A stretch of DNA of 64,000 bases, taken from positions 2,170,001 to 2,234,000 of the forward strand of contig JAECYW010000004.1 of the NCBI GenBank assembly GCA_023014335.1. Direction: 5' to 3'. A program made the position numbers and the translations under genes. The number at the start of each line of letters is the position of its first letter. Position 1 is the first letter of the stretch. Below the pieces are notes generated by a model, which ran no database searches, was not told the DNA's origin, and was given only the letters and a program-made list of their open reading frames with translations. Source of the stretch: Galerina marginata. Lineage: Eukaryota > Basidiomycota > Agaricomycetes > Agaricales > Galerinaceae. Positions 47,755-60,309 of the stretch are shown one piece after another.

Positions 47755-49075
47755 ATGGATCCAAGGACCCCCATGACCGCGAGTTCTCAATTCATACAAG
47801 CTGGTGGGTAGTCGGAATATTGAGCGTTCACTATCAATGCTGAAGTGCACGCCCCAGATGATGACGATGATCTGGACGAGGAGAACATCCCTGGTTTCTC
47901 GCATCCAGGAATGGCGCAGTCGCCTGTAGCGGACAAGGGGAAAGGACGCGCTACATTTACGCCGGAGCAACTCGCGCCTCCCAGTACCACCAACGGCAGA
48001 CCTCTTAGCCCCGCGCTCTCTGGCAATATTGGGAGCTCTTCTCAGAACGCGTCTAAGCCTGCGAACAGACAGATGGTTGGAGGTGTGCAGGTAGAGACGC
48101 GGTATGTCTATACAATGGTTTTGGCATGCAGAAACCCCTTATCTCGCGTCGCAGGTTCTCTGGAGGTGATACCTTGGATGAGCCCGTCACTACAACTATT
48201 GTAAGCCTTGATGCTCACGCCTGGCTTCCTTGACAATTTTAATCCTCTGATTCCAGGCCCGCGATTTGTTGTCCATATACTCAAAGCTCGTGCAAGTCCT
48301 ATATCCACGCCGGTCTAGTGGCCGGGAGGTCCTAAGGTTAGTAGTATAATGCTTCACCTCACTTGGACCGTTATCGACATTGTTTTTTTTTACAGGGACT
48401 GGGATCTCTGGGGGCCGTTACTTCTCTGTCTTTGTCTAGCCATAATGCTGAGCATCAACGTACGTGAATTTTACCGGGTAATAGGCGCTACCTCACCCTA
48501 CTAATCTAGGCTCCGCCAACGCATTCGCTCAGCGTCTTCTCAAGCGTCATCGTCATTTGTTCAATGGGTGCTTTGACCGTTACAGTTCAAGCCAAGGTTT
48601 GTGTATGTTCACCCTTGTACATACTTCACTCTGACCCCTTGACAGCTCCTCGGTGGACGAGTGTGAGAGTTTCAATTTTTTACACAGAAGAGGGTTCTTA
48701 TACGGGCCTTCCGCAGCTCGTTTTTCCAGGGTCTATGTGTTTTAGGGTATTGCATAGCACCTCTTGATATTGCCGCCCTCATATCTTGCTTCGTTCGAAT
48801 CATATGGATACGCGCCCCCATCGCACTGCTGGCCTGGGCTTGGTGTATTTGGGGTATGTGCCACGATATCTGATATAAGGTCGCGAGACTCACGTTTTTG
48901 AGAAGCTTCTGTGAACTTCCTTGATGGCACCAAAATTGAGCAGCAACGTATTTTGCTTGCTGTTTATCCTCTTCTGTTTGTTCCAACTCTTTCCTTTAAA
49001 TCTGCAAATTCTGACTTAATTGCATATTAAAGCTTATTTTATTTCATCCTGGCGTGGATGATTCTGATCCAGTAA
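47755..49075 (+). CDS. YIP4: YIPF6/Yip4-family Golgi membrane protein
   Basis: Member of the Yip1/YIPF family, multi-pass proteins of the Golgi that interact with Rab GTPases and organise vesicle traffic. About nine exons starting at 47755 give roughly 282 residues. The N-terminal 110 residues are cytosolic, acidic and disordered. The family motif DLYGPLL is represented by DWDLWGPLLLC, preceded by SKLVQVLYPR. Five hydrophobic segments follow, including SVFSSVIVICSMGALTVTV, CVLGYCIAPLDIAALISCF and the last helix ending in MILIQ. The splice around RVSFFQ was set by this conserved stretch. Its stop lies 189 bp from the stop of the CHAT-TPR gene. Confidence 0.93.
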
Positions 49076-49263
49076 ACAATCTCATACTGGACATTAAGCT
49101 CGCCCTTCGTCTGGCTGACAAGCGGAATCCACGATTTGGATACTTTAATTCGCTATTCGTTCCACGGCCTTCTCCTTGTAGTCAAGCACCTATGTCCCCT
49201 AATTTAATCTGGACCATTCAAAACCCTATATGATTGCCTGGTTTCAGAGGTAAAACTAAGCTA

Positions 49264-52200
49264 CTAGATACCAATGTGGATAAAAGGGACCCAACGATGG
49301 GGTGGCACGCCTTTCTCCCGTAATATGTTGACCGCGAGGTGCAATGCCTCAGCGGTGTCTGTGACTTCTGGCTCTTGCCCATCCTTGAAGAGATGGGAAT
49401 AAACGGCTTGCGCCACTACTGGCCCATCCAAGTCGTTGATAGACCAAAGGGTACCTATTGCTGCCTTGAACCCAGCAAAAATCATCCCACCGGCGAGATG
49501 CAAAGATTCGTTCGCCATATCTGTATCGCCCATCGCAGTCTCGCAAGCCGAGAGAAATACGAATTCGGCTCTCGGGATTGGAGTATTGATCAATCTCTCC
49601 AGTTCGAGTTTCTTGTTGTTGTAAAGGAGCAAACCACTTTTTAGCGGGTCTTGTGCGCTACCCTGTCGGCCATGACAAGCTAGATGCAGCCAGCTTGACT
49701 GCGGCAGAAGGTCGGTAACTCTCTCCAACGTTGCTTCTTCATTCAGCAAGATGGAGACCCGATTCTTGCCTGCTGCGGTCTTAAGAGCTTCAATCTCCAA
49801 CTTTACATTGGGTAGGCAAGGCCGAGTCCCAGAACCAAGCTCCGATAAGCCAACAGCTATGACTTTGGCAGGTATTTCAGGCGCAGGCAACGACCGAGCC
49901 CTTATTAGAGCACTTAATGTAGAGGTGTAAGATTGCACATATGCGCTTTGTGGACCCGCTGCGTGTAGTGGTAAATAAGTGAGTGAGCCTGTGAGGCACC
50001 ACCATATCCTTCCGTCAACGATGCCGTTCTGAAGCAAGCAATCAAGTTAATTAAATTCTTGAGGTCTAGAAAATAAAACTTACAGCTTCCAAAGTTTGGA
50101 AGATCGGTGACACTATGAAAGACCAAACCCACGTCAGAACGTCGTTTAAAATTGTTTCTCCGTTAGACCTTTTGAGAAACGCAGCGCGAGCTGCGCGATC
50201 TGTATCTGGTTCTTCCATCTGGCGAGAATGGATGCCATAATGTCTGAGTGCAGACCGTAACTTTTCGCACTGCTGAGCGACAACCGAGAAATGAACTCGG
50301 GGAAGTAAGACTTGGATGAGCGTTCCATCGCTCCTGAGGATGAGTGTGTCACATCTATCCTCGCTGCAGTTGATGACAATCACTGGGCCAGACTGTGCAG
50401 CAGGTACCAGAGATATAAACGGCGCAGGCAGCAAGAAGTTCTCGAACTTTGGTATTTCTCTAATCGTATTCAATAGGGTTGTCCTTTCCATGGCAAGCTT
50501 CCGTTGTCTGTCGCGAACGGTCCCCTGTTCGGGTATTGTATATAGTTCTGCCTCATCATCGGTAGAAATAGCTATGGACTGTAATTTGGCGGAAATCTTT
50601 TGGAGCTCGTAGGCATATCCAGGAAATTTGTCTTCTAATGCAGATAGATCGATCTGGAGATCCAATAACTGCTGGAAAGTCAATGCTAGACTTTGCTCCA
50701 GAAACTCAACGGCAAGCTTGAGGTTGTTGAATGCCATGCATGCAGAAATGGCCTTCGTGGTGATGCTAGTCACATTATGCTTCACTAAAGTTTCGTGCCT
50801 CGAGGATACACGACTTCCAAGCCAAAATAATTCAGGAAGGATCCGATAGGCGGCTTTGTACGCGTCCAAGCACTCTGGGGATCGACATAGCTCGGCGAAA
50901 CGAGCCCACCTATCTATCACATCCCAAATAACACTTGGGTCGCCATTGGACGTCAGCGAAGATTTTTGAAAGTACCCCATGGCGCGTTCGCGGTCTTGCA
51001 TTGCGTGGTCGAGGTTGTATCTTTGTGCATACCCTCCAGCCATGACCTGCACGTATCTTGCAATGTTGGGATGGTCAGATGGAACCAGCGCAAGTGCCTC
51101 TTCTCCCATTTTGAGCGAGTAGTCCAGGTCTGCGGAATCCCTCAAACGGTAGTATTTATTCAAATACTGGAGTGCAAGCGCGTTCTTGTAGACGTATAGT
51201 TGTGGGTCGTCAGCCGAGGCAGCATCGGCAGCGGCATGATTCCATTTCATCATCGCGTCTCTGTTATCTATGCCCCCTTGGTGTCGATAAATAAGCGAAT
51301 ATATGGCCGCCAGACTCGAGTACCTTTCGGCGGCATCTGGGTGTCCATTCGCTGTTTCAGAGACGATTTTCTGTTGGATTTCAAGGGCTGTATCCAAATG
51401 ACTGCGGTCACTGGAAAGCCCAAATAAATCTTGATATAAAATCCCCAACAGGTGCTGACGTTGTTGGAGTTCGGGGTCGTCAACTTGTGATTGTTCCATT
51501 GACGTGTTACACCACTGAAGCGCCAGCTCGAGATCCTTTTTATCTCGATGCCTCCCGTAGCGTCTATGAAGTACAGCAGCGTAGTTGTGTTGATATCGTG
51601 CCGCTTTGGGATGCCCTCCATTTAGTGCATGCAGGGCGGCTTCATTCCATTTTGCAGCGGCTTCCAAGTCGTCTAAATTCCCTAGAACCTGATATTTCCG
51701 GAGGAACAGTATAGCGCACTGGCCCGAAAACAAGCCAAAATCAGGATTGGTCTTCGATGACCTTTGGGCGGACTGCAGCGCATGGTGGATAGCAATGTGG
51801 AGGTCATCATATGCGCCAAGCTTTAGATACCTTAGCCACATATAAAATGCAAAATTGTGATGGTACTGAAGGGGCCTAGCAGCATCTGTCTCAGTTCCTT
51901 CAATATTTTCGCGACAGAGCTGGATGGCTCGCTGAAGATCCTCCACATTACCCAAAAACTTATAGCGGTCTGCATAGAATGCAGCCAAATTTTGCTTCCT
52001 CGCGAAATAGTTGACATCAGTTCTAGGCGTTTTGGAAACAGCTGAATTTGCCCAAAAAAGTCCCAAATCTATGTCGTCGAGGTTCCTGTAACGACTTAGC
52101 CGATCCGAATAAGCTACCCCCAAGATCGCCTGTCTAGAAGGTAGAAGGGGATCGTCACTGGTTGTCGAGTCCACTGCAGCATGGCTCCATCGCAGCTCAG

Positions 52201-52916
52201 CGTCAAGGTCGTCCAGTTTACCCAATCTAGAGTAACGATGGTGATATGAATTGGCTAAGAATGTTTGCCACGTAGTCAAGAGCGCTTGTGGAGAACCTTC
52301 AGGCAAATCTGATATAACAAGCAAGTTCAAGGCGATAGATGCGTCAAGATATTTAAGGTTTCCTGTATGATGATATCGTGATTGATACGTTAGGCGAAGG
52401 TTTGGACGATGCCAGGCATTGAGATCAGCATGTGTTGGCGGCAATGCTGTTAATGCGGATGTCTGCAGCATGGTAGCGAGGTGCAGATCTCCTTCACGTT
52501 GAAGTCGCGTGTATCTATGATATAATGCATCTGCCAGGCGCTGTTGGTAATGAGGAAGGGAAGGGTGGTCGACTGGTGTTGTGGCGAGTGATGCGAGAGA
52601 ATATTTGATAGATGTATGTAGGTACCGTATGTTGCCGTTTTTCAGGTAAATTCGTCTGTGCAATTCCGCTAACGGAGGGAAAAGGACGCCCTTCAATATC
52701 AAAGGGAGCAAGTGACTCCAAGAGGGATAGATATGCGATGGGTGAACGGGCTGCCCGACTTCAAGTTGCGTGCTGATCACTTGCAGTACATTCGGCATCC
52801 TCTCTGAGCCTTCCTGTAAAGATCAGAAATCAAGTTATTGTTCAGAGCAATTGAAGGCAATTTCTGGAAGGTCGAATTGGTGTCCAGATAGGACTTACAG
52901 AGGCCAAGTTTGGCAT
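49264..52916 (-). CDS. CHAT-domain protein with TPR-like repeats
   Basis: Three exons (52916-52899, 52813-50084, 50028-49264) give 1170 residues. Residues about 40-640 are an array of about ten degenerate TPR-like units of roughly 50 residues, each with a NLDDL or similar start and an RYxxxxxLxDL pattern. The C-terminal 250 residues are a CHAT (caspase/HetF-associated) domain with the predicted dyad His1035 (LHLACHG) and Cys1078 (FLSACETA), so it is likely a cysteine peptidase activated by the sensor array. Such proteins are greatly expanded in Agaricomycetes, but roles are unproven; an NLR-like or cell-death function is a hypothesis. The six-codon first exon is inferred; translation could also start at 52798. 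Confidence 0.88.
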
Positions 52917-53809
52917 AGTTGCGCTTCCTGTGGTGTCTATGCGATCTTGCTCTTGTCGCTATCCAAGTTTGATCCAAGTGCTATACTTTGAAATAGTTTA
53001 CCTGCCCGTATATTGAAAGTATCTGTTGCTTGGGTGAGATACGTCTGGATAAATGGTGGTGAACGCAGAAGTCATCTTATTTCGTTGGATGCAAAAGATG
53101 GAAAGTAAATTGGACGCCGCTGACTGTCCTCGACCCTGGCGCAGCGCAGCTGATGTTGACCATTGTTGTACTTGAAACCTCTTATGTAACTCTGCAACCT
53201 TTTACCTTGCGCGTGAATTGTGATGGCAGTAAACCCCTTCCTCGAATACGGGTTGACTATGACTCGCTTTTCTATTTCTCACCTATATCTAATTGAATGA
53301 TATACTGATCTTACTATGCTGGAATGATCTTTGGTCAACGCTTCGTCCATCTGGGATTGCCCAGGGTCACAGTATCCATCGGATAAATGGATATCATACT
53401 CATACATGGTTCTCTAGCTTCTTACGAGGATAACCGACCGATCCTCTCTGGCATTGGTATGTCATTTGTGACCATTTACTACCTCTAATCTCCCATTAAT
53501 CAAGTCTTTGTCGGAGCAGCTCTTTTGACGACTGTCCCTCCGGTCTTTCTTTGTTGCCCCCAGGGCCACCGTTTGTCCTAATCAAACCTGTGCAGGTGGT
53601 CATTCAAGCTGCACGAGGCCAAGATGGGTCAAAGCAAAGCATATGACCGAGTGGCCTGTTTGCCTGGTATAAATGGCCGGCTCAATTACTAGTGGCACAT
53701 ACTTTCGTGGCCCACTTGTCTCGCTTTGCTTATTTTTCCATTCTTTTTATTTAATTCCTCGTTTCCTCTCCATCGCTGGTCGCAATTTTTTTTATCCTGT
53801 CGTTCCGTT
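52917..53809. other. Divergent intergenic region
   Basis: About 890 bp between the CHAT-TPR gene and the WPGY-type gene. A TATA-like TATAAATG lies near 53668 and a T/C-rich stretch precedes the start at 53810. No gene was recognised. Confidence 0.45.
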
Positions 53810-54984
53810 ATGGTGCACGCACAGACGATTCACGTTCCTTCCGAAACTATTGCTGCTGATTCATTGTTCTATTCCGGATATCAATACCAAGTCGCCTCTG
53901 GCTTTCCTGGTGAAGCCATGCCCTCAACGTATCTTTCCTGTGACGCGTTTTCCCATTCTGCAAACTCCAGCCAGCAAGGGTTACCTCAATATGTCTGTGT
54001 TTACAGATTGAGACCCGGGATAATAACTGACAATTTGCCCAGTCTACTCCTAGGCGCAGAAGTTTGCATTTGTACCCTTATCCAGTGTCCTATCATGACC
54101 CAGCTCGGTCTCCAACGCGTAGCCGATTTCATGTTCCCGCCTCCATTGCCGCGACAACTCCTACTTACGACTCTCGCTCTCCTTACGACTTGCGATCTCC
54201 TTACGACTCCTCACCCTCTCCTCAGGCTACGTCACGTTCTCCGACGCGCCGCCAACATTCTGCAGTGGTAGGAGCTGAGCGACATAGCCGCCCATACAGA
54301 AGAAACTCCCAAGATGGGGTGATAGAAAACATTAGCCGCACCGCAAAGAGAAAACCGTCCCTTCCGTTGGGGCCATCCAACCACGCTCTAGTACCTCAGG
54401 GGATCTTTCATGAACCGGCCTCCTCACAGCCTTTCCGTTACCGACACCCACCAGTGACTTTCCAGGTCCAAGATTTCCCCGAGGTAGGCATCAGAGTCGG
54501 GTCTGCGGTAACACTTAAATGCCCTATCCTGGTGGGGAACGACGATCTTGCTTTGGAGACTGTAAAGGAGCGAGAATTGAAAGTCCAAATTATTGTAAGT
54601 TGGGGCACGTTTCGAGGTTTGGATGATTCTGAATCCAAAATGCAGTGGCCTGGATATACAAATGTCTTATTCGAGAAGCGATTGAAGACCTTGAGTGGGA
54701 CGCAAACCCGCGGGGTTATTGCCCTAAAACTAGCCAATATTGTCCTAGAATTTGCCTCTCATATCCAGGTATGTGAAATACGACGCGACATTTTGCAGTA
54801 TGTTGATTACTTTGTATTCCAGCGGCTGAAGGCGACTATCGAGTCGAGCCAGCAACAGTGGAAGATCAGCGATCGTCACAATGGCTCTGGCATCAAGGCA
54901 TCAGATATCTTTATCACAAGGTTCTTTCATTGTGGTGGATCCCATTGGCAGATGGAACTCTGGGTACCAAATAAGTTGGAGTAA
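53810..54984 (+). CDS. Conserved unknown protein with WPGY-containing domain
   Basis: Function unknown. Four exons (53810-53992, 54043-54594, 54646-54768, 54823-54984) give 339 residues. The first half is disordered, with repeated RSPYDLRSPYDSS units and SP/RSP sites and a basic cluster (RTAKRKPS). The second half appears folded, starting at FQVQDFPEVGIRVGSA and including WPGYTNVLFEKRLKT, then TRGVIALKLANIVLEF and WQMELWVPNKLE at the C-terminus. I recall a W-P-G-Y strand followed by a T-R-xx-LA helix in many uncharacterised Agaricomycete proteins. A nuclear role would fit the composition but nothing shows it. Confidence 0.75.
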
Positions 54985-55181
54985 TCGACCTAGGTACTGG
55001 ATATGCTTTGTCTTGTGCAACGGCCATGGATGTCACCATATAAATTTTGTTAATCTCCTCAGGACTCCATGAAACATTTCAACAATCCATCCTAATGTTC
55101 CGTAGTAGTAGTAGTCTTAGTAGTATACAGTAGTTTAGTTTAGTTAATAAATACATCCATTACATCCTTGCATTGTAAAAG

Positions 55182-55976
55182 CTATCGCAGGGAGTCCGAG
55201 GCAAGGCCATTACTCTTTTCAGTACTGGTACTTGGATGTTCGACCGAAACTTCAGCGGTCAACCTTGAAATCTCGGAAAAAGCAGCACGCAAAAGGTCCA
55301 GGTCGCCATCTAGACTTTCTGCTCTTGTTTTCATCTACCAAAATATGATTAAAATTTTTCAAAGAGGATGATAATGGCTTACTGCTGATATTGTATCACT
55401 TGCTGCAATGAGTTCGTGGTGATGGTTATATACTAACGACTGGCGTTCGCTGTCCAATTGCCGTATTTCTGATAAATGAGGCATAATTAGCTGGTTACAG
55501 GGGGTTTGCAGAAGCAATAACGAACCTGAAAGAAGCTCGTTTTCCCGCTTGAGGAGGGCGGGTAGCGTCGAGGTTGTGATGAGTTGCTCATAATAACTCT
55601 TTGCGTCAAAGGCAGATGAATCTATCAACTCCGGTGAGCCAACGGCCCTTTTCAACGACAAAATGAAGCAAATCTCACTAAGATCCATCGGATCTTGGGT
55701 ATTTCCTGGCCGCGGAGGAGGGGGTCCGACACCCAGCCCATAATGCTTTCGCAGGAGGTCTCTAGCGCGAATCTTCTGAGGTGGTGGCGGAGTGGCTGTC
55801 GCAGCTCGTCTCGGAAGGTTGGCTCCAGGAACTGGAGTGAAGTTTGAGCTGTTGGCCTGCGTCGGTGTCGGCATCGCTAACCCTATCGACGCAGCTGAAG
55901 TTGAGCGGAGTGGAGATGGGGGAGGACGGGGTATTGACGACACACGTGGTGTGGACGGAGAGCTAGGAGAAGACAT
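55182..55976 (-). CDS. VPS51: GARP/EARP complex subunit Vps51
   Basis: Tethering-complex subunit acting at the trans-Golgi and endosome, linking vesicles to the SNARE Tlg1. About four exons (first 55976-55679) give about 210 residues, close to yeast Vps51 (164) and far shorter than animal forms. The first 65 residues are Ser/Pro-rich. The Vps51 signature is clear: RARDLLRKHYGLGV, then FDAKSYYEQLIT, then LLKRENELLSEIRQLDSERQ, followed by a coiled coil (YNHHHELIAASDTI, then MKTRAESLDGDLDLL). The C-terminal extension of animal Vps51 is absent, as is usual in fungi. Confidence 0.92.
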
Positions 55977-56512
55977 TACAAAATCACTGAATAGGTGGAA
56001 GTGGAAGGAAGAAACGAATGAAAGGGCTAAGGTTGACCATCACGTGGTGCAATGAAACGCGTCGACGCGAAGCACCGACCCTCCGATTTCTCGTCAATTA
56101 TGAATTCTGACTTGAAAGACGTTTAAATCAAAAATCGCCCATTATGGGCCGTAAACGTTTAAACACTCGCTGGAAACCACAAAGTTGAAAGAGGTATTAA
56201 TACATTTTTATCCACAGCTTGAGTATATTGCATCCCAAAGTCCCAAAAGAATTCAGAAGCCGAGTGACAAGAAAAAGGTGGGGTATCCCTCTACTATACT
56301 ATACAGGTACTTAAAGAATATGTTCGACGAGAGTGTATATCATATTTTACCCAATACAAACGGCACCAAGAAACGACAATCAAACAGAATAAGTACAGAA
56401 GGGGGTCCACTACACCGGACATCAATGGATAAGTAACGGTAGGGGACAGAGATATGCAGGGGCTTTCGATGCGCTATCATCCAGCCGGCAGACAAACAGA
56501 CAGAATTCAGAG
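55977..56512. other. Intergenic region
   Basis: About 535 bp between the VPS51 start and the 3' end of the AT-hook gene. It contains AACGTTTAAAC-like and AAACGTTTAAAC repeats around 56125-56165 (GACGTTTAAATC and AAACGTTTAAAC). No gene was recognised. Confidence 0.4.
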
Positions 56513-58519
56513 TCACTTCCCGTTCTTACTCTGCCCATTCGGCACATATAGATTATATTGTTGCTGATGTGTTGTCTGCTTGGGAATCGTTTGTGCATCT
56601 TGGTTTGGCCTAGGCCGGTAATAACTCGACCGCTGCTGCTGCTGCTGCTCGTGTGGATGTGGGTTTGTCGAAGCGGCGATAACCGGGGAAGGTATGTTGG
56701 CAGCCGTCGTTGGCATGGGCCATGGGAGTTGACTCGCAGCAGTTGCAGATGATGCGAGCGCGCTCGGTCCCTTTGAAGATGCCGGCCGTTGCTGGTGCTG
56801 CATCGCGGGCGACGCACCTGGAGTGGAAGCCGGTTGACTCGCGCTGTGTGAAGGGGAGGAAGTCGAGGGAATCACCATTGCGGTGGAGGTGGTTGATGTA
56901 TTCGAGGTTGAGGGCTGAAGCGAGGCCATGACGGGCACGTCACCTGGTTCATTTTCTCGACGCCGTTTAGTCCCTCTAGTAGAACTCTCCTTCAAGCCTA
57001 AAGCCGTTGCCTTAATGAGGATCTGATGCCTGAGCAAAAAAGGGGAATATCAGGGTCATTTTGTCCACCAAAACAAGTGCGAGAACCCACCTTGTCCGGC
57101 TGATTCCCCATTCTTGGATCACCCAATCCCATTCAATGTCGCCAGAGGGTCCTTTGGATCTGCTCTCTTCTGTTAACTTTTTCAGCCGCTCGGTCTCCTC
57201 ATCTGACCAGGCTCCTTGGTTGCCAATCACCGTCCCTCCTGTTGCTGGTGTCGTAGTGATTGTAGCCGTTGGTTGGACTTGCGTTGTCGACATGGACGTG
57301 CTGGCGACAGGAGGCAGGGACGTGCTGGCTATCGACTGCTGGGGTGCATAGTAAGCTCCTGGTGGATAGGGGGCATATTGATAGTAGGGGGTTGTTGGAT
57401 ACTGGCCATGAGGAGCAGCATATATAGGATACTGAGGATGAGGATATGCAGGCTGAGCACCAAGCGGTACCACAAACGACTGGGGGTTGGTGATGACATT
57501 TGCTGGAGTGGGAGCAACACTTGTGGATGGAGCAGGAGTCGCTCCCGCAGTGGATGTCGAGGCAATGGGTGTCGCTTGAGGTGCTACAATTGGTTGGTAT
57601 AGTGGTGGCATGGCGGGGTAGATTGGAGGCGGAGGATTTGTAACTAGCTGGGATGGATTTGCGAGCTATGAAGGAAAGCTAGTTACTGTCCTGCAAAGAA
57701 ACCAAGGTTTATTGGCCTACTAATGTGTCACAAACTCGTTTAGCGTCTCCGAGCATAACCAAGGGGTCGATCTTGACGCCTGGTCCCATTTGATAGCATT
57801 GAGCCACGACCAATGGTGCGGTTTGTTTCTGTATTGATTTTGAGGATTAAAATTCATGTGAACAAAGGGTCTTACCACTAGCTCTTCAGCCGCTCCGTAA
57901 AATTCAGCACAAAGGTTAAGGACGCGCCATTGAAATTCATAATATTGCTGGTTCTGCAAACCGATATTCGGATGCTGAGGAGGAACAGACGGGGTTGCGC
58001 TAGCTGTCTGTGAAGGCGTTTGTCCCTGGTAGTAAAAAGTCGTCTCGTGTTTTGCAGAACCGACGCGTGGGCGCCTATTTTTGGAGCCTCTCGGTCTACC
58101 AGGTCGACGTTTTTGCTCCGGCGCGGGCGAAGTCGGTTCTTCTTGAGGTGTTCGATTGTTAGAGGTCTGTGGGACCGTAGAACTGAAGTGCCACCAACCC
58201 TGAGTCACTATTTATGACGAAAGAACGTGGTTATTATGGCATACCTGGACGGTCTCGGGGACGAGTCGCTACCATGGGCATCTGCGTCGTTATGATTTAG
58301 CTGTTCCTCGACAAGACCCTCGTCGTCGTCGTCTTCTTCTTCTTCCTCCTCTTCCTCCTCTTCTTGAAGGCTTGATTGGTTACCAGCAGCCTTCTGTTGC
58401 TGAGTATACGAGGCATGATGCCCCGCGTTTGTGTAGTGGTTTTGGTGTGTCTGAGTCGAGCTGCTAGCAGGGGGATGAAGGGCATGAGATAGGGGCTGAT
58501 AGTGTTGAGGATTATCCAT
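56513..58519 (-). CDS. AT-hook and Myb/SANT-like DNA-binding protein
   Basis: Predicted chromatin or transcription regulator. Five exons (58519-58273, 58207-57876, 57828-57721, 57665-57091, 57029-56513) give 592 residues. An acidic block (about ten Glu then Asp) lies near residue 52-66. An AT-hook core (RRPGRPRGSKNRR, about 116-128) binds the minor groove of AT-rich DNA. A helical block follows (YYEFQWRVLNLCAEFYGAAEELV...VMLGDAKRVCDTL). A Myb/SANT-like domain begins at about residue 382 (WSDEETERLKKL) and ends ISRTRHQILIKATALGL. Long Pro/Tyr/Gln-rich linkers surround it. The first intron could instead be 37 bp; the 65-bp form was preferred. No family name is certain. Confidence 0.8.
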
Positions 58520-59127
58520 CGGAATTTTAGGCGAGGAGATGACGCGGAAAAAAGGGTCCGTAACTGGAGCTGTAGGTCCAAGTGGAGGTCGGGAGGACCG
58601 GACGGACGACGGCTAGCAATATGGGATGCACGGAGACAGTTCCGCAGACAAATAAGGAGAAGGGCCGTTAATGAGTACCTGTTGCACCAAAGCGTCCTGG
58701 AATTCCCGGGTCGCGATAAATCTTTTATTGGTATGCGTTAGATTTCTCATCAAATACAAGAATTTGGCGGAGCAGTTATGATAAAAGACGCACAAATGGC
58801 CGGCGTTGATCCCGGAGATGCAAATGCTGGCAATACAGGGGCTTGCTCGCTATGGTTGGTACAGGCGACGTTGTCGACAATGACGAGCAAGGGTTGCGAC
58901 GATTCTCAACCAACCCGTCACAGTCACGTAAAATAAACTATGTTGACCTTTGTTATTTCCAGGCTGTACACAGCTGACTTTCATCCAATGCGCGTTATGT
59001 ACATGCGCACAAGAAAATAGTCGCCATAAATTGTAGCGCGATGAGGGCCTCTCATCGAACCCGATGCTGAACAAGTCTGCAATATAAATAGATATGCTGC
59101 CAAGATTCGCACCTTTTCCCTCCACTC
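58520..59127. other. Divergent intergenic region
   Basis: About 610 bp between the AT-hook gene and the DUF1295 gene, expected to hold both promoters. A TATA-like AATATAAATAG lies at about 59080-59090, 40-45 bp before the DUF1295 start. No gene was recognised. Confidence 0.45.
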
Positions 59128-60309
59128 ATGGCTGTCTTCTCTCGTCTTGTCCCTGCCGTCGCCAGCGCGTACGCGCTGCAAGCCAGTATGTCCTTCATTT
59201 GCACCCCAGGAGTTTATTGACGCGCGCTTCCAGTCTTTGCCCTCATTTTTGTCCCACAGCAAAATGAAACCTACTATGACCTCGGTGGGGCGGTTGGCTG
59301 GGTCTCTACTACATTTGTGTCTCTTTATTACCCAGCCTTGAAGGCCAAGTTCTGGGATGGCATTCCAGGAGCGCTTCCCGCTCTCTCCTCATTCGCCCCA
59401 AGACAGCTGTTAATTACAGCTGCTGTCGGCGTGTGGTCTGTGCGTCTGGGAAGTTTCCTGGCGATGGTTCGTCTCTGGGCAAATTAGCGAGTACATTTTC
59501 TTACATGTCGTTTTCAGAGAGCCATCAAAGCGGGTGGTGATTCTCGGTTTGAAGAGATCAAGAAACAACCCAAAAAATTTACCTACTATTGGATGGCCCA
59601 AGGTGCGCATATATTTTGCTGAAGTTCAACACCCATGTAGATATATACATGCAATTTCACAGCTACATGGATCACACTAGTCGGGCTCCCTGTTTACCTG
59701 TGCAACACCCTTCCCAGTGGGGCCCACTTACCCCTGGGCCGTCGTGACTATCTCGCCGTAGGATTATATGCGGGTTCTCTTCTGTTTGAAGTAATCGCCG
59801 ACCGTCAGAAATCCGCCTGGAAAAAAGCCAAAGACAACAAGGAACACGATGAACAATTCATCTCCTCTGGTTTGTGGAGTATCAGCAGGCATCCCAAGTA
59901 AGCGTTTCTGGAATGCCCAGTCTTCGGTTGTAGCTTAGCAAGCGTACTTAGCTATGTTGGAGAAGTCGGCATCTGGACTGGTATTTGGGCACTCTCTTCT
60001 GCTTCCCTCCAGACGACAGCATACCCCCGTGGCACCATAGCCCTGGCCGCTCTCAGCCCCTTGTTCACATATTTCTTGATCCGCAAGGTAAATTTTATGT
60101 TGGTTTGTCGCCATATTTTCCTTCAATGTTTGTTTGAACAGGTTTCCGGTGTCCCACCTCTTGAACGGGCAGGCGATAAAAAATTTGCCGGTAATCCCAA
60201 GTGGCAGGAATATAAAAAGTATGTTGCCCAGCAGTACTTTCAGGTTTGGCCTTTGACATTCCATTCCAGCTCAGTTCCCATCTTTTGGCCTTGGGGATCG
60301 ACTAACTAA
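59128..60309 (+). CDS. DUF1295 membrane reductase (steroid 5-alpha-reductase-like)
   Basis: Multi-pass membrane protein of the ICMT/steroid-reductase superfamily, expected in the ER; the substrate is unknown. Seven exons (59128-59185, 59234-59466, 59518-59602, 59663-59897, 59952-60087, 60142-60218, 60270-60309) give 287 residues. The family signature for NADPH binding is visible in GLWSISRHPNYVGEVGIW. FEVIADRQKSAWKK precedes it and the C-terminus SGVPPLERAGDKKF matches DUF1295 proteins. Several hydrophobic helices are seen, for example AVGWVSTTFVSLYYPAL and LLITAAVGVWSVRLG. The final intron (after WQEYK) was chosen so that the family C-terminus ends normally. Confidence 0.9.
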
